Origin: DASQZK01 sp963763215
GTDB lineage: Bacteria > Bacteroidota > Bacteroidia > Bacteroidales > GCA-2748055
Assembly (NCBI GenBank): GCA_963763215.1
Contig: CAVXNX010000005.1
Span: 496,001-560,000, forward strand
Reading direction: 5' to 3'
Length of the DNA stretch: 64,000 nt
A model generated the notes under the pieces. The model was not told the DNA's origin and did not search any database. It saw only the letters and a list, made by a program, of their open reading frames with translations. Of this stretch, positions 20,641 through 30,775 are shown in pieces. A program made the position numbers and the translations under genes. Each line of letters opens with the position of its first letter. The stretch's first letter is position 1.

Positions 20641-22104
20641 TTATGGTTTGTTGAAGTCATAGAGTTCAGCGGCCGAAGAGGACTTTTCGGTGAAGGTGAA
20701 ATCCCCTCTGCGTTATTCAGCCGGGCGGTGGGCGGAGCCTTGATGTAGCCCTTGAGCATCGGATCGCCCGATCGCTTCATCTGTTCTTCCAGTTTGAGGC
20801 GCATCGCGGCGAGGGTCTCACTGTGGCGGGGATCCAGGGCCAGATTGCGGCGTTCATGCGGATCGAAGCACAGGTCGAAGAGCTCTTCCCGGGGAAGGAT
20901 CTGATCCTTCCATCCGTTCTCAATCCAGTACGTCTTCGTGGGTCCGTCGTCACAATTGGGAAGCACAGGGGTCTGCTGATCCCCATAACGCCTGATGTAC
21001 TTCCACCGCTCGGTGCGCACCGAACGCATGGGTTCATAGGAAGCATGGTAGTTGACCTGGGCATAGACGGCGTCCCGGATCTCCTGTTTTTCTCCGGATA
21101 TTAAAGGAAGGAAAGATTCACCCTCCAGCCACCCGGGTTTTTCAATGTTCAGCAGTTCGCACAGCGTGGGGAAGACATCGATCACACTGACCAGGCTATC
21201 GATGACCCTTCCACCTTTGAATCCGCCTGGTCCGCGCATGATCAGGAAAATTCCCGTGCCACCGTCGTACAGGTTGCATTTCATCTCCGGGAAAGCTATG
21301 CCGTGATCGGTGGTGCAGATGATGAGTGTGTTTTCGAGAAGATTGTTCCTCTCCAGAGCCGAAAACACGGTCCCCATTTTATCATCGAGGATCTTCACGC
21401 TTTCGGCAAACATCGCCATATCTTTACGTATCTCAGGAATATCGGGGAATGGTTTTGGCGGGCAGAGGCGGGAGGCATTGATCCGGTAGGTTTCCTCCGG
21501 ATATTTCCGGTGCGTCTGGTCAAATCCCACCGACATGAAAAAGGGTTGCGACGGAGAATGGTCGAGCCATTCTGCGGCTTTGATATGCGCTTCACCCGAA
21601 TCGCCGAGATACCGGTCATAGCCGATCCTTTTCGAGGGTTCGCCGGATTTCCAATCCATGACGTGCTGGACGCCCGACAACAGGGTGAGGTAACCGTACT
21701 TTTTCAGGGTGTTCACCAGGTGCATCCCGGGATCCCGGAGGGCGAAGCCCCGGTGCGCAAGCCCGATCATTCCGTTATTATGCGGATAGGTTCCCGTCAG
21801 AAGGCTGGCCCGGCTGGCCGAAGATGTCGGATGTGTTGTAAAATACTTCCGGAAAAGAAGGCCTTCATCCGCCAGCTTACTCAGGTTGGGCGTCGGCACA
21901 TCAATCCCGAAGGGCTCGATATAGCGGCCGGTATCGTGCGAATGGATGTACAGGATATTGGGTCTGATGCCATTCATTTTTTCCGGAGGAAGATGTCCCT
22001 TCTGCCGCATCATTGACCAGCCTGCCTGCCGATCCCAGGGCAATGCTGCCGAGTCCCGCGGTTTTTAAAAAGTCCCTTCTGTCGAGGCCGTTGCTTTTTT
22101 TCAT
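20641..22104 (-). CDS. Ser-type sulfatase (S1 family), Tat signal, two frame breaks
   Basis: ATG at 22104 gives a Tat leader (DRRDFLKTAGLGSIALGSA). A run of six A near 21990 shifts the frame; five A would give 'GKMNGIRPNILYIHSHDTGR', the normal sulfatase start with metal-binding residues. The maturation motif is S-S-A-S-R-A-S-L-L-T-G (about 21810), a Ser-type site that needs an anaerobic sulfatase-maturating enzyme, not seen here. 'TTDHGIAFPEMK' supplies further metal ligands. A second break, in a GGGG run near 20700, removes the stop; with five G the protein ends '...SAAELYDFNKP' at TAA 20641. Start overlaps the GH116 stop as ATGA. The sulfated substrate is unknown. Confidence 0.85.
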
Positions 22105-24801
22105 GATCCGCTTATTTTGAGGGTTTCACCTTCTTTGATGGTGCAGGGCTGGTCGAATTCAACGACAATGTCGCCGTTTTCGGTCCTGACCGAAGCTCCT
22201 GTCCGGTTGCCCGGTAACTCGACCCGGAAATGATCGCCTTTCAGCCCGTGCGAGCGGAACGTGATCTTACGGAAGGTGATCTCACCCGTGAGCGACCGGA
22301 TGCTCACGGCAGCCGGTTCCCTGACGTAGTGCGATGTGCCTCCGGCCGTGGAGAAGAACATTTTAAAGGATGTGCCCGGAAGCCTTGGGATTGAAGGTGT
22401 AAACATCCTGGTTGAGGCTCATGCCCAGGAGGGCGTTAACAATCCCCCAGGCCGACATGGGACGGTAATAATGCCCCCCGAATTCCTGGTGGTCCCAGTA
22501 GAGACTGGCTTTCCGGTACCGGGTATCGACGGTCCGGATGACTTCCAGCCCTTCCTCGTAGAACCCTTCATAGATCAGGAACGAGGCAAAGGCAAGCTCG
22601 ACGCCGGTCCACGGGGTGTTGGCCTGGTCGACCCAGAGATCGCTTTTTTCAATGGGGAACCGTTCGGGAAATTCCGGCCAGGTGCAATTCCGGAGGCCAA
22701 ATGAAGGCTTGTAGGAAAAATCGAGGATCTTCTTCAGGGCACTCTTCACGTGTTCTTCGCTGAACAAATACCCCAGGCCGGTGAAATGCGCCACCCATTG
22801 CCCGATGATCTGGTCGGTGAGGCAACCTTCCGATTTATCGCCCTTTGCACTTCCCCCCTCATCGTTATAAAGCCTGTAATACTCGCCGTTCCACAGCTTG
22901 CGTTCCATCAGGTCGGAGCCCTTTTGCAGGATGACGCTATAGGTTTCCCGCGCTTCATCATCGCCCAGGACCTCCGCAGCCCTGACGGCGCTGGCGATGG
23001 CGCACAGCCATTGCGACTGGATATAGGCCGCCATGCCATACATGGGGAAATTATCGTAACTGCTCTCGATGCCTTTCATGTAGGGCATCTGGTTGCCATC
23101 GTCATCCCGGTATTCGAGGATGTAACCGATGGCTTTTTTCACTGCCGGCCACATCTCCTCGAGATAGGCCCTGTCATTGGTATAGAAGAAATCGCGCAGA
23201 GTCATCTGGACGAACTGTCCGGGCAGATCGATGCGGTTGTATACACCCCAGGTGCCGTTCTCCGTCCTGGTCAGGTCCAGTCCCAGGCCGTGAGCGATCT
23301 CGCCTTTCTCCGTCTGGACATGCTTATGTGCCCGCATGGTGGATTTCTGAAGTTCCGGGAACAGGAAGAGCACCGGCAGGTCGCCGTAAAGGCTGACATC
23401 GGTGGTGGCCATTGGGCCCCAGTTCTTGTCGGGCGTCATTCCCTCCCGTATGGCAAACGTTCCGTCCAGGGTCAGCCTGGATGAAGTGACAAAGGTATTC
23501 AGTTGTGAGTTGATCTGGTCGAGGACAAAGGGTTCGGCATCGCTGGCGTAAAAATGATCCATGAAAGCCTTGCTCCGTGTTTCCAGGTCATTTTTATTCT
23601 CTGCCATGTAAGCGGCCACTTCGGCCGCAGAGGCAAAAAAGTTCTGGTAATAATGTTCCTGGTTGGTCGTGATCACCTGGTTGATGTGGTAGGGCAGGCA
23701 GGGATCGGGGGTGCTTTTTCCGTTGTAAGAGCCGTAGTTGTTTGGAAAATACCACGTCATGACGAAACTGTGGTCAAAATGCATTCCCGGGTCGAGGCGC
23801 CGGGTGAGAGACACTGAACTGAATGCCCTCTGGTCTCCGGTACCGTATTGTTTGCCTGCGATTTTCAGCCCCGTTTTTTTATCGGTGTGGTTGCGGTTTT
23901 CCGTATCGTCGATGTTGGCCAGGGTCCTTTCAACCAGGAGCTTCTCGTAATACGGATGGCGGTGTTCCCAACCAAGGTACCAGGTGCTGTCGTCCGAAAG
24001 GGTGGCCATACCCATATGCCCGAAAGCGCTGGAGGTTTCATCCACACCGCCGGCCGACATGTCATAGTATTTGTACCCGTGTTCTTCTTTCAGAAATGAG
24101 GTGAAATATTTTTCCGTATTGTCATAGCTCACCAGGTTTCTCATACTGCTCAGGAGCATGACGTCGGCAGGTTTCTTTCCGGTGGCGGTGACCCGGAAAT
24201 TAAAATAGATCCCCGGGAGGGATGAATTTTTAACATCATGCGGGATGAAGGGGCTGAAGGCTTCCATCTCGACGATAAACGGCATCTCCGGATCGGAAAA
24301 TTTCATGTTGACAAAGGGAAAGCGCCCGCGGTATTCGATATCGGTGACCGGGGTCATCCATGGAAAATAGTATTCAATGCTGTCCATCGCCCCCTGTGAA
24401 AGACCGTTATTGATTTGCAGGAGCTTGATCCGGGGTTCTTCACCTTCGACCTGGTAACGAAGCAGGAAAAACATAAGGGAATCGGCCCAGGCATCCCGCG
24501 GGAAGGTGGGGATGGTAAAGACAGGCCCCGCCCCAAAAGGGAAGTTGTTCATGATCGACCAGTTATAAAACTGGCCGTCCTTCCGGAGTTCGACGGAACC
24601 GGTTCCGAGGCCGCCGAGGGCAATGCCGCTGCGGACCCTTTGGGAAGCGGAGTAGGTCTCTCTCAGTGCCTGCTTTGCGTCATCATCCTCCGGTGGTTTT
24701 TCGTTCATTGCCGTTGTGTGGGGAAGGCATCCGGGAAGTGTCACCATACTGCCGGCGGCGGCCCCGAGTGTCACACTGGTGAGAAAATCTCGTCTTTTCA
24801 T
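22101..24801 (-). CDS. GH116 beta-glycosidase (GBA2-like), Tat signal, one frame break
   Basis: ATG 24801 starts a Tat/lipoprotein leader (MKRRDFLTSVTLGAAAGSMV, then LPGC). The N-terminal domain begins 'SGIALGGLGTGSVELRKDG', the hallmark of the GBA2_N domain, and the catalytic (alpha/alpha)6 domain has 'KGIESSYDNFPMYG', containing the expected acid/base Asp. The frame is lost near 22388: an extra G in TCCGGGCACA; without it the chain reads 'NPKASGTSFKMFFSTAGG' and ends at TGA 22101 (about 898 residues). GH116 enzymes cleave beta-glucosides, beta-xylosides or N-acetylglucosaminides; here a plant-derived beta-glycoside is most plausible. The stop overlaps the sulfatase start by 4 nt, implying translational coupling. 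Confidence 0.85.
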
Positions 24802-24856
24802 CGTTTTTTTCAGTCGTTAATCTTTTAATGCCGGGAGGAACAACCCCCCGGACGTT

Positions 24857-27800
24857 TTATTCAATGCTCAGCTCATCGGTCACGAGAAGAATATGATCCT
24901 GTTTGTTTGCGGTGTCTCCGGTCAGGTTTTCCAGTGGGGAAGCCTTGATGATGATCTGTGACGGCGTCCCGGCTTCAAGTTCTGCATCGTAGGTTTTCAC
25001 GTAATAGGATCCGGCGCCCATCACTTCCCTTGGTGTCCATGACCTGCTCCACACGGTCTTCCGGGAACCGTCGGGGTATTTGAAATCGATGCTGATCTTT
25101 TCGGGAAAATAAACACTCCACCAAAAATCCTGAAGGAACCGGAGGCGGATGTGCTTCACCGGTGTCTCATCCTTGTAATCCATGGTGAGCGCCAGGTCAT
25201 GGTCCTGCATGACGATCCAGTTCCTGTGCAGGTCGCCGATCTGGCCGTATATACCGTCGAAGAGGATCCAGGGTGATGTGGGAAAACCTTCAGGGGGCAG
25301 GGCTCCGGAAAAGACCGGATTGGCAAGGGGGGTCCGGATGAAGGTCCCTACGGCGTTATTCAGGGCATTGGTTTCCTCGGAAAAAGATTTGGCGATCAAT
25401 ACCGTGGTCCCGGTGATCTTCACCGGCGAGCGGTACTCCCGGCTCGTCGCTGCCGGGGATGCTGCCGTCGAGGGTATAACGGATGAGCGTAGCACCTTCG
25501 GCTGAGAGCTCCACATGGTCCTCACCGTTGAAAAACCGGTTGCCCTGCATCACCGGTGCGGGACTGAACTTTACCGCGATGAGGGGAGAGCGGCTGGAAT
25601 AGCTCTCCTGAGCATCCATTCCGGAGCGGAAAGGTTTCATCCGGATGGTAAATTTCATCCCGGTGACGGGAAGGACATATTGGGGGAAGGTGGAAGGTCC
25701 GCAGGTGGCCGTTCCCAGTCCCTGCTGAAGATGATCAACGTTAAGCGTGACAAAGTCCTTCTTTTCCAGTTCGACCGTATGTTTGGCATCTTCGATGTTC
25801 CGGTCGGTGTAATGATAAGCGCTGAAATTGAAGAGGGAATCGCCGGTGACCAGCAGGCCGTTCCCACCGGAATTCACGATGGTCATCCACCGCACACCGG
25901 AGCGGTTGCCGTTTTCCTGGGGCACGATGTAATTTTCCCAAAGGCTGTCGACAGGCATCTGATAAAGGCCGGCATCTGCACACGACTGCCTGTCGGGGTA
26001 GCTCTCCATGGGGCCTCTGCCGTACCATTCGACCTGCTCGTAACCGGGCCGGAGTTCCATCTGCATCCCGACTTTTGCCAGGGCCTGGATAGCCGGTGAA
26101 GGCCTGATCCAGCTCGTGAGGGTCACCTCACCGTTGCCATGGACGAGGTATTGCTGGTAGCTCTGGATGCGGAGTTCACCGTGGTAACGGTAGAGCACCT
26201 CAAAACCGATTTCGATCAGGTTCTTGCGGATCGGCCTGACCACCGTGGTGCCGATGACCTTGTCGAGGCTGTCGAGGCCCGATTTTTTCCACGCCTGGTA
26301 GCCGTGCCAGTCACGGTAATCGTTTTCCGTTGGCGGCCTCCAGAAATTCAGTTCGGGGCCCTTTTTCAGCATCTCCGTGCCGTCGTTGAGCCAGCTGGAA
26401 ATCTTTCCTTCTTTCGGATCGAACGCGATGGAGAATTTCTTCCCGCTGACGGTGATCATTTGGTCGCCACGCTGCAGTTTAAGCGCCGGATCTTTCGCCG
26501 TTTCCCGTTCGCGAAAGACGGGTGCGGCGGTATTGACCGGAAATTGGGCTTCCGCCACCGTGTATCCTTTGCGGGCCCATGGCTGGTCGTTGGCGAGGGC
26601 CAACCGCATATCCAGGAAATATTCATCGGCGGTTCCGGCATCGGGTGTGAAAGGGATCTGCATCACCGTATCCTCCTGAGGCAGGAGTTTCAACCGTACA
26701 GCCGGCCCTTCCCGGATCACCTTCCCGTTTTTCAGGATGGTGAAACTGAGATTGAATTCATCGAGGTTGGTAAAGAAAAAATCGTTTTTGATCCTGACCT
26801 CCGGAGGAGTGAGGTTATTGAAGGCTGAAACGGACATTCTGGTATAGCCGTTTCACCTCGGCGAGCTGGGGTTTGGTGGTCCGGTCGGGGTAGATGAGTC
26901 CGTTGATGCAGAAGGAATTATCGTTGGGGGTGTCTCCGAAATCACCGCCGTACGCCCAATATTTCCGGCCGTCGGCAGTGGTCTTCTCCAGCCCCTGGTC
27001 AACCCAGTCCCAGACGAAGGCACCCTGCATCCGGGGATGGGAGTAAATCGCGTCCCAGTAATCCTTCAGTCCGCCCACGCTGTTGCCCATAGCATGGGCA
27101 TATTCACAGAGGATGACCGGCCGGGTGGTGTCTTCAGCAGTAAGCATCTCCATTTCTGCGGGAGTGGCGTACATGTTGGAGATGATGTCGAAGTAGGACG
27201 GGAGGGGGTTCTGGGCGGTCCTGTCGTTCCGGTCATCGTAATGGATAAGCCTTGTGCCGTCGAGAGCCCGCAGGGTGTCGGCCTCAGCCTGGATATTTTG
27301 CCCGAATCCGTTTTCGTTGCCCAGTGACCAGACCACAACCGACGGATGATTCTTATCGCGGCCTTCCATCGATACCGCCCGGTCGACAAACGCCTCTTTC
27401 CAGGAAGGATCCATGGGGAGTTTGGGCCGGGTTCCGTGCGACTCGACATTGGCCTCATCCCAGAGATAGATGCCATAAATGTCGCACAGGTCGTACCACA
27501 ACGGCTGGTTCGGGTAATGGGATGTCCTCACGGCGTTGATGTTGTTCTGCTTCATCAGGAAAATGTCCTTTTCCATGATCTCCCGTGTCAGCACCCGGCC
27601 CGCGGTGGGATTGATCTCATGCCTGTCGGTGCCCTTGATGTAAACCGCTTTGCCGTTTACCAGGAGATTGCCGCCTTTAAGCTTCACATCCCGGAAGCCC
27701 ACCCGCACGGGGATGACCTCGGCTGTCCGGCCCTTTTCGTCCTGCAACTCGATCACGAGTTTGTAAAGGTTTGGTTTTTCCGCGCTCCAGAGCCTGGGAT

Positions 27801-28725
27801 GTGGGATTTCCTCTTCCATCGCCATGCCGGTTTCCTGGTTATAACCGATCTGTTGCCCGAACGCCTCTGACCGGCTGAACACTTCTTTTCCCGATGCGTC
27901 CAGGAGGGAGAACAGGATGCGCTGCGGCGCCGACCGTTCATAAGCATGGTTGGTGATCCTCAGGTTGACCCTCAACCGGGCGGCGGTATAGTCTTCGTTC
28001 AGAGGGGTCTCCACCCGGAAATCCCGGATATGGAGGTCGGGTGTGGCGAACAGGTAGACATCACGGTAAATGCCGCTCAGCCGCCAGAAATCCTGGTCCT
28101 CGAGATAACTTCCGTCCGACCACCGGAAGACCTGGACGGCCAGTTTGTTTTTCCCGTTCTGCAGGAACCGCGTGAGATTGAACTCGGCGGGGGTCATACT
28201 TCCCTGGCTGTACCCGGCCAGTTGACCGTTCACCCAGATGTAGAAGGCTGACTGAACGCCGTCGAAGTGGATAAAGACCTGCTTTCCCGACCATTTCTCC
28301 GGCACCTCGAAGTCCCGGATATACGAGCCGACGGGATTGTCACGCCTGATGTAAGGAGGCTCGGGCGGGAAGGGGTGGACGACATTCGTATAGATGGGCG
28401 TGCCGTAGCCCAAAATCTGCCAGTTGGAAGGCACAGGGATGGTGTCCCAGCCACTGGCGTCGAAGGCCGGAAGGAAAAAGTCCTTCGGACGTTGATCATC
28501 ATCGGGGACCCAGTGGAATTTCCAGGTGCCGTTCAGACTTTTATAATTCTCCGACCGGGTCCGGTCAAAGCTCAGGGCCGACTGACGGTCCTGGTACGGA
28601 ATGTAAGTGGCGTGCGGTCTTTCCTTGTTGGAACCGATCACAGACTGATCTTCCCAGTCTTTATGCTGCGCGAATACGGAGCAGCTTATTGTCAGGGCAG
28701 CAAAGGCAATAACGATTTTCGTCAT
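24857..28725 (-). CDS. GH2 beta-galactosidase (LacZ-type) with C-terminal extension, two frame breaks
   Basis: ATG 28725 gives a signal peptide ending VFAQ. The chain (about 1290 residues) reads: jelly roll with 'SLNGTWKFHWVPDD' and 'GYSQGSMTPAEFNLT', Ig-like domain, TIM barrel, LacZ small domain ('GYEQVEWYGRGPMESYPDR') and, after about 25540, a chitobiase-type C-terminal fold ('RYTLDGSIP', 'SPVKITGTTVLIAKSF') plus a discoidin-like end. The acid/base Glu is in 'WSLGNENGFG' (residue about 468) and the nucleophile Glu in 'LCEYAHAMGNS' (about 539). Frame breaks lie near 26830 and 25460. Third gene of the glycosidase operon; expected to cleave beta-1,4-galactosyl groups in the periplasm. Confidence 0.88.
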
Positions 28726-28803
28726 CTTTTTCAGCGATAAAGAACAACATAGGACTGCATAACGGTCACCCGGCAGGCTTCCCGCCAGTCTGTAACATCC
28801 GGG

Positions 28804-30750
28804 TTATTTCCGGTCGATACGGAAGGAAAAGGAAGCCTGCGTTCCCGGAACCCTGGCCCTGAGGGTCACCCGGTAAAGACTGTTTCCCCAGACACCGGAA
28901 AGCCGGCGGTCATCAAGAGTCACCTCATCGATGGAGGGTTCCAGATCTTCAGGATAAATCAGTTCGGCGATCTCCGCGCCCGTACCGGGGTCAGTAAAAA
29001 CGGCCCGCCCGGACCGGAGGTCAGGCTTTTGGCGGGTCATAAAATGAAAACTCACTTCGTTGCCGGCATGCTGGAAGGTCATCACATCGCTGAGATCGAT
29101 GCGGTGATGCTTCCGGTCGAGCAGTAGGGTTCTCCTTGCCTCCAGGATCCCGGCACCAGGCGGGTAAGCATGGGCGATATCGAGGCTAAAGCCCGGTTTG
29201 GTCTGGCTGTCGATGAACCGGACGTCCTCAGCCTTGTATTCCGCGCCGTTATGCTGCATCACTCCGTTGATATCGGGGAGGTTGTGATAGGCCGACTGCA
29301 TCGTCCAAATGTCATAACGCTGGGCGCTGAAGGTTTTGGCCGTATACGTTCCGACGCCGGCATCAAGGATCAGTGGCGCTCCATTGAGGTAAACGATGAA
29401 ATTACCGACATCGTTATGATTGTGGCTTTCATTGTTATTGCCACCTTTGGCAGCGAGATAAAATCCGTCGTATTTTCCCGGAAATTCCCTGGCGGTAAAT
29501 ACCTCCAGGTCGTTGAATGTATTCGTGCTCCCCGGATCGAAGCCTGTTTTAAAGGATCCGGTTTCAGGAATGGCAAAGAAGTCTGGCAGCGTCCGGATCA
29601 TCAGTCCGTAAGAACCGAGGCTCCCCTCATGGCTGTCAGGGCTCTTGTACATCATGGCGGCGAAAGCCATGAGGTTTTCGCTTCCGGTGGCCTTCCCGAA
29701 CCGGTACATCATCAAGGGGTTGGGATGTTCAATGGCCGGTGCATCGGCAAAATTGACGAACCAGTTGTGATCGATGTACACCTTCCAGATGTAATCGCCG
29801 ATATTCCTGATCAGGGGTTCGCTAAAAATATCGATCTTGCCGTTCGATGCCAAGTAAAGTTCGTTGAGACAGTCAAAAAGGCTGCCTCCGGCCTGGCTCC
29901 AGTATCCCGGACCTTCATCACAGCCTCCGTCGGAAGGATAAGGATTCAGGAACTGATCCAGGATGTACATGGCCTTATGGATGCTTTCCGCCCGGCGGTC
30001 GGGATCTTTTTCCAGAACCAGGGCAGTGTTGATCCAGTTGGAGACGATCCAGGGATTCCAGTTATTCGGGACCCTGCCGGTAAGCCCCATCCACCAGAAG
30101 TCATCACGCATGAGGACGGGGTCCAGGATCCGCGTTTTGACCTCTTCCTGTATCCTCTTCCGGATGAGGGGACTGACCTCGTCGAGCTTATCGCCGCAGA
30201 AATAGTCGACGGCAGCCATCAGGCTTCCCGTTTCAGCCGAAAAGAGGGCCACCACGGGCTCATCCTTATCGGGTAAGCCGCTGCCGGCCTGCTGTAGCCC
30301 GATATGGGCCGGAACTGTCCAGGAGGACTCTTCACATATGGCCCAAACAACATTGACGATGTCATCGATAAACCGGCCTTTATTTTCGAGGATTTCTCCC
30401 ATGAGAAGGTATGACAAAACCCTCCGGCGGGTGAAATAGATGCCCTCATAAACGGAGCGGTTGCCATTCCTGATAAAGTCCAGGTATACCGATGCCTTCA
30501 GCGGTGGAACGTCATATCCGAGAAAACCTTCAGCCTTCTTCAGAATCGCCTGCCGCTCTTCCTCAGGGATGACATTCCATGCCTGGTCCCCACAGGGGGG
30601 AAGAGGCTTGTAGTCTTCAGCGGAGACGATGTTTTCATTGACAAAGACGGTGCTGTACCTGCCGCTGAGCAGGTTCCGCTGTTGAGAAAACGTCGGGAAC
30701 TGGACGGAACATAACAGAAGGACGGGAAGGATCAGTTTTCGTAGATGCAT
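28804..30750 (-). CDS. Heparinase II/III-like polysaccharide lyase
   Basis: Intact. ATG 30750 (MHLRKLILPVLLLCSVQFPT, cleavage after FSQ) is chosen since an upstream start would overlap the GH97 gene and precede the signal peptide; length is 648 residues. The N-terminal half is an (alpha/alpha)n toroid ('NNWNPWIVSNWINTALVL', 'SDGGCDEGPGYW' with Tyr), the C-terminal half an anti-parallel beta-sandwich with 'NNNESHNHNDVGNFIVYLNG', the conserved His segment of heparinase II/III. Known relatives act on uronic-acid polymers by beta-elimination. Given the sulfatase in the operon, a sulfated or uronate-rich glycan is plausible, but the substrate is not fixed by the sequence. Confidence 0.8.
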   Translation of the reverse strand: MHLRKLILPVLLLCSVQFPTFSQQRNLLSGRYSTVFVNENIVSAEDYKPLPPCGDQAWNVIPEEERQAILKKAEGFLGYDVPPLKASVYLDFIRNGNRSVYEGIYFTRRRVLSYLLMGEILENKGRFIDDIVNVVWAICEESSWTVPAHIGLQQAGSGLPDKDEPVVALFSAETGSLMAAVDYFCGDKLDEVSPLIRKRIQEEVKTRILDPVLMRDDFWWMGLTGRVPNNWNPWIVSNWINTALVLEKDPDRRAESIHKAMYILDQFLNPYPSDGGCDEGPGYWSQAGGSLFDCLNELYLASNGKIDIFSEPLIRNIGDYIWKVYIDHNWFVNFADAPAIEHPNPLMMYRFGKATGSENLMAFAAMMYKSPDSHEGSLGSYGLMIRTLPDFFAIPETGSFKTGFDPGSTNTFNDLEVFTAREFPGKYDGFYLAAKGGNNNESHNHNDVGNFIVYLNGAPLILDAGVGTYTAKTFSAQRYDIWTMQSAYHNLPDINGVMQHNGAEYKAEDVRFIDSQTKPGFSLDIAHAYPPGAGILEARRTLLLDRKHHRIDLSDVMTFQHAGNEVSFHFMTRQKPDLRSGRAVFTDPGTGAEIAELIYPEDLEPSIDEVTLDDRRLSGVWGNSLYRVTLRARVPGTQASFSFRIDRK

Positions 30751-30775
30751 GATATGACAATTTATACAGGGCTTT

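Noticed and set aside
29170..30276. Plus-strand open frame opposite the heparinase-like lyase
   Set aside because: Antisense shadow; the opposite strand carries signal peptide and family motifs.
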